Assembly (NCBI GenBank): GCA_019119495.1
Contig: DWWX01000008.1
Coordinates: 1 to 42,832 of the forward strand
Direction of reading: 5' to 3'
DNA: 42,832 nucleotides
Source: Candidatus Gemmiger stercorigallinarum
Lineage (GTDB): Bacteria; Bacillota; Clostridia; Oscillospirales; Ruminococcaceae
Shown: positions 33,072 to 40,172 of the stretch, in pieces
Numbering within the stretch: position 1 is the stretch's first letter
Layout of the letters: each line of letters opens with the position of its first letter
The notes under the pieces: model-generated
The model's input: only the letters and a program-made list of their open reading frames with translations
Told to the model about the DNA's origin: nothing
Databases searched by the model: none
Program-made: the position numbers and the translations under genes

Positions 33072-33686
33072 ATGGCAAACACGACCCAAAAGCGCACAAC
33101 TGAGCTGGAAAAGGAGATCGCGGCCGCCTTGGCCGCCTATCCCGACCCCATGTCCCGCACCGATTTCCGCAAGGTCTGCCACATTGGTACCCGGACGTCC
33201 ATCTACCTGCTGCAGAGCGGCCTGGTGCCCTGCCACAACACCGGCAAGCGCACCCGCTGCTACCGGATCGCCAAGGCGGACGTGGCCGACTATCTGCGCC
33301 GCCGCGCCGCCGACCCGGCACGCTATACACCGCCCAGCGGCTGGTACAAAAACTACCCCAACCACAAGCCGCCGGAAAACGCCCTGGTCCGCCGCCTGGA
33401 GCTGACCGGCCCCCGCCGCAAAAAGCTGCGCAGCCGCCTGGCCAAACAGCTGGCCAAGGCGCCCGATGTGCTGACCTTGCAGCAGATCTGCGACATCACC
33501 GGTTACAACCGCCACACGGTCAGCCGCTGGTGTACCGAGGGGCGGCTCAAACCGATCATGAAAACGCCTACCTTCCGGGTGCCCAAGGTCTGGCTGCTGG
33601 ACTTCCTGTGTTCGGTTGATTACAACAACATCTGCCGCAAAAGCCGGAAGCACAACCAGATGGTGCGGGAGATGCAGGAATTGTAA
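33072..33686 (+). CDS. Tandem helix-turn-helix DNA-binding protein
   Basis: A 204-residue basic protein with two excisionase/MerR-like helix-turn-helix units. The first (about 28-75) reads RTDFRKVCHIGTRTSIYLLQ, then GLVPCHNTGKRTRCYRIAK; the second (about 138-185) reads TLQQICDITGYNRHTVSRWC, then GRLKPIMKTPTFRVPKVWL. Both share the order helix, helix, G-L/R-x-P, basic wing, D-Y/F-L. The middle is Lys/Arg-rich. AAAAAGGAG precedes the start. As first gene inside the island edge it may be a recombination directionality factor or a regulator. Confidence 0.72.
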   Translation: MANTTQKRTTELEKEIAAALAAYPDPMSRTDFRKVCHIGTRTSIYLLQSGLVPCHNTGKRTRCYRIAKADVADYLRRRAADPARYTPPSGWYKNYPNHKPPENALVRRLELTGPRRKKLRSRLAKQLAKAPDVLTLQQICDITGYNRHTVSRWCTEGRLKPIMKTPTFRVPKVWLLDFLCSVDYNNICRKSRKHNQMVREMQEL

Positions 33687-33706
33687 GGGACGCAAATGAA
33701 TAACAG

Positions 33707-33755
33707 AGCGGCCTGTCCCAATGCCGGAGGTGGCGTGTGGGGCAGGCCGCTTTGG
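33707..33755 (+). terminator. Terminator of the tandem-HTH gene
   Basis: A 14-bp stem (33707-33720 with 33738-33751, one G-T pair) followed by TTGGGTT. Confidence 0.65.
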
Positions 33756-33788
33756 GTTGCGAAGGAAGGGGGAGCGAAAAAACTTTCT

Positions 33789-33827
33789 AATAACATATTT
33801 TATGTAAGGATTCAATAATATGTTATT
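33789..33827. repeat. AT-rich 11-bp inverted repeat
   Basis: AATAACATATT (33789-33799) and AATATGTTATT (33817-33827) are perfect inverted copies with a 17-base loop, in an AT-rich pocket between converging genes. It could be a weak terminator for the antitoxin transcript or a protein-binding site. Confidence 0.6.
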
Positions 33828-33921
33828 TTGCGCTCTTTTTAGTTTCACAGTTTGCTTACAGGTGAACATCGTGTCCAAACTCTGAACCGTGTGGCTGGTA
33901 AAGCACAGGGCATACGGTTGC

Positions 33922-34182
33922 TCAATACGCATACTTCGCCCTCATCGCGCGAAACACGTCGCCAGCCTCCAGCAGATCGCCACGAGCCATATTCCCCTCA
34001 GCTTCGAGGAGTTTGGGATATACCTCCTCTCGCGTACAGCGGCGCTCAAACTCTTCAATGCTCATAGCGACCAAATCCCGCCATCCATTTTTGGTGATCA
34101 AGACCGGTCCCGCCGTTGTATGGCACAGTCGGGAGATGGCACTCGTATCGCGCAGATCGCGCATGGAGCGAATTTCAGGCAT
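33922..34182 (-). CDS. Phd/YefM family antitoxin (orphan)
   Basis: An 86-residue protein beginning MPEIRSMRDLRDTSAISRLC, then GPVLITKNGWRDLVAMSIEE, the DNA-binding fold of Phd/YefM antitoxins that repress their own operon and neutralise a partner toxin with their C-terminal tail. GAGGTG precedes the start at 34182. No toxin gene (RelE, Doc or Fic type) lies downstream or upstream, so it is an orphan, a solitary regulator, or the relic of a lost pair. Confidence 0.85.
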   Translation of the reverse strand: MPEIRSMRDLRDTSAISRLCHTTAGPVLITKNGWRDLVAMSIEEFERRCTREEVYPKLLEAEGNMARGDLLEAGDVFRAMRAKYAY

Positions 34183-34227
34183 ATAAATCACCTCTTGGGC
34201 GCAGTGTAGCACGATTGTGTCACGCTG

Positions 34228-34350
34228 TCACTTTCGCTGTCGGATGATATAGGCCTTGCCCACCTGGCGCGCCCCGTCCACCAACAGGATGCGCGGGTCC
34301 TGAGTGCGCAGATGGTCGGCAATCAGGCGGGGAATTTTTCGGTACAGCAT
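34228..34350 (-). pseudogene. AAA/DUF4143 ATPase, N-terminal fragment
   Basis: A 40-codon frame reads MLYRKIPRLIADHLRTQDPR and ILLVDGARQVGKAYIIRQRK then stops. It is the N-terminus and Walker A region of the ATPase family represented intact at 34599, but belongs to a different subgroup. The Thr/Ser after the Walker Lys is Ala. The remaining 350-400 residues are absent, apparently replaced by the antitoxin region. Confidence 0.72.
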
Positions 34351-34368
34351 GGCGTACACCCCCATCCA

Positions 34369-34419
34369 AATGACTTTTCAATAGAACTGCACATCGATTC
34401 TAATGACATTTCAATAGAA
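34369..34419. repeat. Two direct repeats before the ATPase fragment
   Basis: AATGACTTTTCAATAGAA (34369-34386) recurs as AATGACATTTCAATAGAA (34402-34419), one mismatch in 18, spaced 33 bases, about three helical turns. Nothing else is seen in 34351-34598. Confidence 0.6.
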
Positions 34420-34598
34420 TGAGACCGCCTGTTTCATAACTTATCAATGATTCTCTAAGTGTACGCATCACAGCTTAGGCAATGACCAAGTCGTGATAAT
34501 GTTTGTTTGGTCAATGGTTTCGCTGCCGAGCAAGCACTTTGGTACCGCGTGAAACAGCCTGTTTTCCCGTACAAAATAGAAAGGTATCGTTGGCAACA

Positions 34599-35891
34599 TC
34601 AGAGCAGTTCTTTTGTCTTTCGGGCCAAATAAAGCGGGATGCTCGTGATCTCGCCGTCCTTCCGATACCCGCGCTTTGAAAAGCGGATGGCGTGTTCCGG
34701 GTGATGCTGCGCAATATACCGCTTAAAGGATGGTGCTGATTTGTCCTCGCCACCTTTTGCCTCAACGGGGATGATTTCTATACCGCGCTGCAGCACAAAA
34801 TCGATCTCCCCGGATTTGTCCGAGTAATAGCGAGGTTCTACCTCAAACTGCCCGCGAAGCTGCTGAAGTACATAATTTTCGGTCAGTGGGCCTTTGAACT
34901 GATAGTTGGATTTCAGCAAAATGGCGCCGTTGTCAATGCCCGCCATGTGTTTGAGCAATCCCGTGTCAAACAGGAAGAGCTTAAACTGATCGAGCTTGTC
35001 AAATGCGGAAAGCGGATGCTCCATCTTGGAAACATTGCAGATGCGGTTGAGTATACCGGCTGATACCAGCCATTCGATCGCTTCCTCAAAATCCCGCGCC
35101 CGGCCGCCCTGCCGGACAGCGCCGTAGATGAACTTCTCGTTGGACTTGGCAAGTTGAGAGACAATGCTGCGGAAGACCATCAGGATGCGCCCGCTGTTTA
35201 CCTTGCCGTTGTGCTTGGAAAAGTCGTTCTCATAAATTTCCACGAGCTCGCGCTGGATCCGGGAAACCGCTGCCGGGTCTTTGTGGTTGACCCACGAAAC
35301 CACACATTCCGGCATGCCGCCGATGATCAAATAGTTGTTGTAGCCTTCCAGCAGGCGGTTGTGGAAGATCTCCTCGATCACCTGCCCTTTCTGAATACTC
35401 TCGTAGTAAACAAAAAGCGCCGGGTCGGTCGCCTCCAGAAACTCGTCAAAATAAAGCGGATACAGATTGAGCAGGTTGACCATGCCCACCGGGTAGGACT
35501 TGGGCTGCGCGAGCAGCGTGCCCAGCAGGCTTCCCGCGGCGATCACGTGGTAGTCGTTTGCCTTTTCTTTGAAGTATTTGAGGGTGTTGAGCGCCTCCGG
35601 GCATTCCTGAATCTCATCAAAAATGATGAGGGTCTCCCCGGGCAGTATCTTTTCCCCGGCGATCAGGGAAAGCAATTCAATGATCCGCTGGGGATTTTTG
35701 TTCGTCTCAAAAATGGATTTCAGTTCATCTTCCTCATCAAAGTTGAAATAGGCAAAGTTTTCATAGCATGTCTGCCCGAACTCCTTCATGAGCCAAGTCT
35801 TGCCGACCTGGCGAGCGCCGCGAATGATCAGCGGCTTGCGCTCGGGATCATTTTTCCATTTTATAAGTTCCGAAATTGCATTGCGTTTCAT
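34599..35891 (-). CDS. AAA family ATPase with DUF4143 domain
   Basis: A 430-residue cytoplasmic ATPase. N-terminal AAA_14 domain with Walker A PLIIRGARQVGKTWLMKEFG and Walker B TLIIFDEIQECPEALNTL; a sensor region VIAAGSLLGTLL; then the C-terminal DUF4143 nuclease-like domain with SGEIDFVLQRGIEIIPVEAK, which holds the D...E-x-K pattern of PD-(D/E)xK folds. The family is frequent on mobile islands and its role is unknown, possibly defence or toxin-like. The ATG at 35891 is chosen over a GTG three codons earlier. Its GC content is clearly lower than the left half of the window, consistent with transfer. Confidence 0.9.
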   Translation of the reverse strand: MKRNAISELIKWKNDPERKPLIIRGARQVGKTWLMKEFGQTCYENFAYFNFDEEDELKSIFETNKNPQRIIELLSLIAGEKILPGETLIIFDEIQECPEALNTLKYFKEKANDYHVIAAGSLLGTLLAQPKSYPVGMVNLLNLYPLYFDEFLEATDPALFVYYESIQKGQVIEEIFHNRLLEGYNNYLIIGGMPECVVSWVNHKDPAAVSRIQRELVEIYENDFSKHNGKVNSGRILMVFRSIVSQLAKSNEKFIYGAVRQGGRARDFEEAIEWLVSAGILNRICNVSKMEHPLSAFDKLDQFKLFLFDTGLLKHMAGIDNGAILLKSNYQFKGPLTENYVLQQLRGQFEVEPRYYSDKSGEIDFVLQRGIEIIPVEAKGGEDKSAPSFKRYIAQHHPEHAIRFSKRGYRKDGEITSIPLYLARKTKELL

Positions 35892-35900
35892 GTGCCCCAC

Positions 35901-36192
35901 CGCCTTATCTTAGACTATAACCAGTGTAACACATTTTTCCGGGCTTTGAAAGCATAAATTTGCACATTTTTCCAGCTTTTTAAATGGCAAAAATCACGTT
36001 TTTCCAAATCTATGCGAAATGGAAAATGAATGGGGCCAAAAGCCTTTTCTCAATACAATGTTACAGACTTTTCCTTTTTTGCAATTTTGCGATGTTTTGA
36101 AACAGAAATATGAAATTCGTTCCAATGGTTTTCAGTTCAAACGGAATGATGGGAATGGAGTCCGTTTAGCCTCCTCTCCGCGCTCAGCGGTC
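35901..36192. other. AT-rich spacer without a gene
   Basis: No supported gene between the ATPase and the arsenate-reductase promoter. A 65-codon plus-strand frame at 36019 lacks a ribosome binding site and family resemblance. Confidence 0.55.
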
Positions 36193-36237
36193 TATACATC
36201 TCGCAAGCCCCAATGATATAATAGGCATATAGCCTAT
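36193..36237 (+). promoter_or_regulatory. Promoter with palindromic operator of the DUF5714-ArsC gene
   Basis: -35 TATACA (36193-36198), 18-base spacer, perfect -10 TATAAT (36217-36222). The -10 runs into a perfect palindrome ATAGGCATATAGCCTAT (36221-36237) covering the expected start site. A repressor bound there would block initiation; an ArsR-type repressor is the natural guess but none is encoded nearby. Confidence 0.7.
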
Positions 36238-36265
36238 AGAATACACCCGTCCCAGGAGGTCCCCC

Positions 36266-37387
36266 ATGAGCGAAGAATGTCTGATCTGCGGCGCGCCGCT
36301 GGAATATCTCGAACAGGATACGGTGATGGAGTGCGCCATCTGTCACAAAAAGGAGCCCAGCAAAACCCGCTGCGTCCACGGCCACTATGTCTGCAACAGC
36401 TGCCACACCCATGGGCTGGACGGCATCTTCGGGCTTTGTCTGGCGTCCGACTCCACCGACCCGATTGCCCTCATCCGGCAGATGATGGCGATGCCGTTCT
36501 GCCACATGCACGGCCCGGAACACCATGTGATGGTGGGCGCGGCGCTGCTGACTGCCTACAAGAACGCGGGAGGTGAGCTGGACCTGGAACCGGCCCTGCG
36601 GGAGATCGCCAGCCGCGGCCGTGCCGTGCCGGGCGGTGCCTGCGGATTCTGGGGCGCCTGCGGTGCTGGCGTCAGCGCCGGGCAGTACATGGCCATCGTG
36701 ACACGCTCGACGCCGCTGGCCGCCGAGCCCTGGGGCCTGAGCAACCGCATGACCGCCCGGGCGCTGGAAGCCATCGGCCAGGTGGGCGGGCCGCGGTGCT
36801 GCAAGCGGGATTCCTGGCTGGCAATTCTGGCCGCCATCGACTTCACACGGGAGCAGCTGGGCGTGACGATGAAGCGCAGCGTGCCCACCTGCGACTTTTG
36901 CGCCCAAAACAACCAGTGCATCGGCAAGCGCTGCCCCTTTGCGCCCGTCAACCGGCACAAGTCCAAACCGAAAGTGGCGTTTGTCTGCGTCCACAATTCC
37001 TGCCGCAGCCAGATCGCCGAGGCTCTGGGCAAAGCCCTGGCCGCCGATGTCTTCGAGAGTTACTCCGCCGGGACCGAGGTAAAGCCGCAGATCAACCACG
37101 ACGCCGTCCGCCTGATGAAGCAAGTCTACGGCATCGACATGGAAGCCACCCAACACAGCAAACTGCTGGCCGACCTGCCCGCCGTGGACATCGTCGTGAC
37201 GATGGGCTGCAATGTCCAGTGCCCGGCCCTGCCTTGCCGTCACCGCGAGGACTGGGGCCTTGATGACCCCACCGGGCAGAGCGATGCGGTGTTTTTGAAA
37301 CGATCGAGCATGTGGAAATGTTTTTTGCTTTCCGAGGGAGAAATCGACTCAAAGAAAGTGCGGCCGGGACGTAGGACAGAACTATAA
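36266..37387 (+). CDS. DUF5714-arsenate reductase fusion, frameshifted C-terminus
   Basis: A 373-residue protein with two parts. Residues 1 to about 230 form a Cys-rich DUF5714 domain: LICGAPLEYL, CHKKEPSKTRCVHGHYVCNS, GGACGFWGACGAGVSAGQYM, GPRCCKRDS and CDFCAQNNQCIGKRCPF. Residues 235 to about 345 form a low-molecular-weight-phosphatase type arsenate reductase: active site VAFVCVHNSCRSQIAEAL (C-x5-R), then TMGCNVQCPALPC with the shuttle Cys pair. A missing base near 37291-37297 shifts the frame after DPTGQSDAVF; the other frame reads ETIEHVEMFFAFRG, which looks like the original C-terminal helix. Activity may survive. AGGAGG precedes the start. Confidence 0.85.
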   Translation: MSEECLICGAPLEYLEQDTVMECAICHKKEPSKTRCVHGHYVCNSCHTHGLDGIFGLCLASDSTDPIALIRQMMAMPFCHMHGPEHHVMVGAALLTAYKNAGGELDLEPALREIASRGRAVPGGACGFWGACGAGVSAGQYMAIVTRSTPLAAEPWGLSNRMTARALEAIGQVGGPRCCKRDSWLAILAAIDFTREQLGVTMKRSVPTCDFCAQNNQCIGKRCPFAPVNRHKSKPKVAFVCVHNSCRSQIAEALGKALAADVFESYSAGTEVKPQINHDAVRLMKQVYGIDMEATQHSKLLADLPAVDIVVTMGCNVQCPALPCRHREDWGLDDPTGQSDAVFLKRSSMWKCFLLSEGEIDSKKVRPGRRTEL

Positions 37388-37530
37388 CCTGTCAAAGAAT
37401 GAAGATGCAAAAGTGCCGCAGTATCCGTCGGAAAAGTGAGCAGCGATTATAAAGGCGTTGAAGCATTTTCAAATGGCATAGAGTGGTTGTGTGGCTGACA
37501 GGCAGTGCATTCCGCACCGTCTGCCAGCTT

Positions 37531-38109
37531 TTATTGTTTTAAGCACCGTACCGTCAGACGTGTCTGCCCGCTGAGAGTACAGGTAAACAACGTCAAATCC
37601 CAGTCGCCGCCGGTCATCTCCTTGATGGCGGTGGGCTGCAAGACTTCGGTCTCGGCCACTGTGTAGGCGAACACGGTGCCCTCCACATCGGTGAACGTCA
37701 CCGTATCGCCGGGCTGCAAATTGTCCAGGCGGCCAAAGTGGCTGCGATAGTTGTGGCCGGCAATGACCAGGTTGCCCGCTGTGGTACCAGCGTACCGGCA
37801 GGGGGCGGTTTTCAGTTTGTCGTAGTCCCAGCTGGCCATGACCGGCAGGGTCAGGCCCAGAGTGGGAAAATCCAGCGTGCCGATATACTCGTTGCCATCA
37901 ATCATTATGGTTGGCATCTCGGCCGTTTCTTCCTTAAACGGTTCCTCCGGGGCAGCGGCGGTGTTCGGTATAGCGGCAAGCACCCCCTGCACGCTGGCCG
38001 CTGCCCGGTTACTATCCCACAAATTATAGGCGCACAGAAACAGGGCTGCTGCGATCAGCAGCAGCCCGATGGATGTCCATATACTGGTGTAGCGTGTTTT
38101 ATCCTTCAT
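37531..38109 (-). CDS. Sortase, housekeeping-like, last gene of the pilus operon
   Basis: A 192-residue membrane-anchored transpeptidase: N-terminal helix (WTSIGLLLIAAALFLCAYNL), then the sortase barrel with catalytic His in VIAGHNYRSHFG, catalytic Cys in LTLFTCTLSGQTRL and Arg three residues later. It lacks the C-terminal helix and the lid of class C enzymes, so it is probably the one that anchors finished pili to the wall. Class (B, D or E) is not decided. The ATG at 38109 lies within the end of the upstream LPQTG gene (11-nt overlap). Confidence 0.85.
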   Translation of the reverse strand: MKDKTRYTSIWTSIGLLLIAAALFLCAYNLWDSNRAAASVQGVLAAIPNTAAAPEEPFKEETAEMPTIMIDGNEYIGTLDFPTLGLTLPVMASWDYDKLKTAPCRYAGTTAGNLVIAGHNYRSHFGRLDNLQPGDTVTFTDVEGTVFAYTVAETEVLQPTAIKEMTGGDWDLTLFTCTLSGQTRLTVRCLKQ

Positions 38110-39025
38110 GGTCGTGCTTGCGTTTGCGGCGGGCGCGGAACCGGCCGACGCCCACACAGATCACACCCAAAATTACCAGCAGCGGCACCGGCCACCAAAG
38201 CTGCCCCGTCTGCGGCAGGGTGCCGCCGGTGGACGGTGTGCCGGGCACAGGCGTGCTGCCGGGCTGGCCGGGCTGTTCCGGCTGGCCTGGCTGCTGCCAG
38301 GTGTTGGTCACGGTAAAGGCCAGGCCGTCCTGCTCCACCGCCACGGCAAATCCATCGGGGACGTTCTGCTCGGCCACCTGCCACAGGTGGCCCGGCTCGG
38401 AGGTCCAGGTATAGCGCCAGCCGTTCAGTGCGTTCAGGGTCACGGTGCGGTCAGGCTGGCCATCACAGAGGAGCTGTACAGTCACGCTCAGGGGGCGCGC
38501 GTTCTCGCCGCCCTGCCAGACCTTGGCCACGGTGTATTCCACCGGCTCCGGTGTGACAGCTGTCTCTTCCGCCTTGATTGTCACCGCCGTGTCGCCCTGC
38601 ACATGGATCAGCACCGGCACCGGGATGTACAGCGTGTCGTTTTGCCGCACGGTCTCGCCGATGGCAAGGTACAGCCCCTCCTCCAGCGCGCCAAACTGCA
38701 CGCTGCCGGAGGCCACCCGCCCACTGGCGGCGGGGATTGGGGTATCCTGGGCAACATAGGCGGCCAGAGTCTCGGCGGCGGCGCGCCAGTCGGCGGCAGG
38801 GCTGTCCTCGTCGGGCAGGGTGACCGGGTAGGCAGCAAAATCATCGGTGGGCTGCCAGCCCGCGTCCGATGCCACCGCCACATGGTACAGGTCAAACCGG
38901 ACGTTTTCCCGCTCATGGTAGATGGTCAGGCCGGCACTGCCCGCGGCCATGGCCGGCAGGGCCAGCAGCAACGCCAGAACCAGCGCAAGCAGGGCGCTAA
39001 GATTTCTCTTGTTTGTGTTCCTCAT
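38099..39025 (-). CDS. LPxTG surface protein with Cna-B domain, minor pilin
   Basis: A 308-residue exported wall protein. Signal peptide (SALLALVLALLLALPAMAAG), a central region around residues 45-150, a Cna-B repeat (VEYTVAKVWQGGENARPLSV to AFTVTNTW, with VAEQNVPDGFAV as E-box), a Pro/Gly/Gln-rich stalk, then sorting signal LPQTG (270-274), hydrophobic helix and RARRKRK tail. It would be linked to the pilus tip or base by the sortases on either side. Overlaps the class C sortase gene by 29 bases. Confidence 0.88.
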   Translation of the reverse strand: MRNTNKRNLSALLALVLALLLALPAMAAGSAGLTIYHERENVRFDLYHVAVASDAGWQPTDDFAAYPVTLPDEDSPAADWRAAAETLAAYVAQDTPIPAASGRVASGSVQFGALEEGLYLAIGETVRQNDTLYIPVPVLIHVQGDTAVTIKAEETAVTPEPVEYTVAKVWQGGENARPLSVTVQLLCDGQPDRTVTLNALNGWRYTWTSEPGHLWQVAEQNVPDGFAVAVEQDGLAFTVTNTWQQPGQPEQPGQPGSTPVPGTPSTGGTLPQTGQLWWPVPLLVILGVICVGVGRFRARRKRKHDHEG

Positions 39026-39971
39026 GGTGTTTGGTCGATTCCTCCCGGGTCGGGTTGTTCTGGTTTCCCGCCTTGTGTTGTCGTTGTTTCAGCTGGCGTG
39101 CCCGCCGGATGATGCCCACAATGCCGTAAATCAGCAAAATCAGCGCGACAAGCAGCAGGGCCAGCAGGATGACACGCTCGGTCAGAGAAAGGCCGGAAGC
39201 CGTCCCCTCACCCGCCGCACTCTCGGCGGTGGCGGGGGTTTCGATGCGGTGGCCGCGCACCAGCAGGCGGTGGGTGTTGACACCGTAGGGCGTGCAGGTG
39301 TACAGCGTGACCAGGTCCTCGCCGGGAACGATTTGCAAGGGTTCCATCTCGTCCGGCAGGGTGACCAGGATCTGATCCACCTCGTAGGTCATCACACGGT
39401 CCAGCACCGAGAGGGTGAAGGTGTCGCCCTCCTCCAGCTGGTCGAGATCAGTGAACATTTTGGCTTTGACCAGGCCGTTGTGCGCCGTGATGACGCAATG
39501 GGTGCTGGGGCCGCCGGTGGGCAGGCTGGTGCCGATCCAGAAACCCGCGCCGGACTGCAGGGCCTTTTCCCCGGTGCCCTGGTAGATGGGCAGGTGGACA
39601 TTGATTTTAGGGATGTCGATATAGCCCATCATGCCGGTGCCGAGGGGGTTGAGGTACTGCGAGACATCCTGCAGATCCGCCGCATCCTCGTTCAGGACGG
39701 AGCCGGTAAAGGTGCCGGTCTCAGCCAGGCGGCGGTTGTAGGCCTCGGCGGCGGCCCACAGGTCGGAGTAGTCGGCCTGTTCGGCCTCGGCCACCTGGTT
39801 GTACTGGGCGATCTCCTGCACGGCCTGCCAGCGGGCAAACTGGTCGCTGATGGTTGGGTAGAGCAGCACGCCCAGCCCCGCCAGCATGAGCAGCACCAGG
39901 GCGATGGTGACCAGGCTGGGCCGCCGGGATTTTTTTGCGGGCTTTTGGGGTTGTGTGGTATCGTTTGGCAT
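38997..39971 (-). CDS. Class C (pilin) sortase
   Basis: A 324-residue pilus-polymerising sortase. Two membrane helices flank the barrel (SLVTIALVLLMLAGLGVLLY and RVILLALLLVALILLIYGIV), as usual in class C. Catalytic His is in VITAHNGLVKAKMFTDL, and TLYTCTPYGVNTHRLLVRG carries the Cys and Arg. It joins the major pilin through its IPETG signal. No strong ribosome binding site precedes the ATG at 39971, so the start is the least certain part; translation may be weak relative to pilin. Confidence 0.9.
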   Translation of the reverse strand: MPNDTTQPQKPAKKSRRPSLVTIALVLLMLAGLGVLLYPTISDQFARWQAVQEIAQYNQVAEAEQADYSDLWAAAEAYNRRLAETGTFTGSVLNEDAADLQDVSQYLNPLGTGMMGYIDIPKINVHLPIYQGTGEKALQSGAGFWIGTSLPTGGPSTHCVITAHNGLVKAKMFTDLDQLEEGDTFTLSVLDRVMTYEVDQILVTLPDEMEPLQIVPGEDLVTLYTCTPYGVNTHRLLVRGHRIETPATAESAAGEGTASGLSLTERVILLALLLVALILLIYGIVGIIRRARQLKQRQHKAGNQNNPTREESTKHHEEHKQEKS

Positions 39972-40034
39972 AGGCTTTGTGTACAAGATGGTGCCGGAAC
40001 GCCCGCCGGATGGCGGGGCTCGGCGGCACGGACA

Positions 40035-40126
40035 ACGCCGCAGGCGCAGTGCACGCCTGTGGCGAAGCCCCTGCCGCCGAAACATCAGGAAGGCGTCCCT
40101 GCGATAAGTAGTAGTTTCCTGATGTT
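40035..40126 (-). other. Intercistronic hairpins between pilin and class C sortase
   Basis: An 11-bp perfect stem AACATCAGGAA/TTCCTGATGTT (40081-40091 with 40116-40126, 24-base loop) and a second near-perfect stem CGCCGCAGGCG/CGCCTGTGGCG (about 40035-40063) occupy the gap of about 200 bases. Neither has a T-run. They likely lower or process the downstream mRNA so that pilin exceeds sortase. Confidence 0.55.
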
Positions 40127-40172
40127 CCGGGGCAAGATATGGAGTTGAACTAGCAGCTCACGTTAACAAATG

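Noticed and set aside
36019-36216. A 65-codon gene upstream of the arsenate reductase
   Set aside because: No ribosome binding site, no family resemblance, and it overlaps the downstream promoter.
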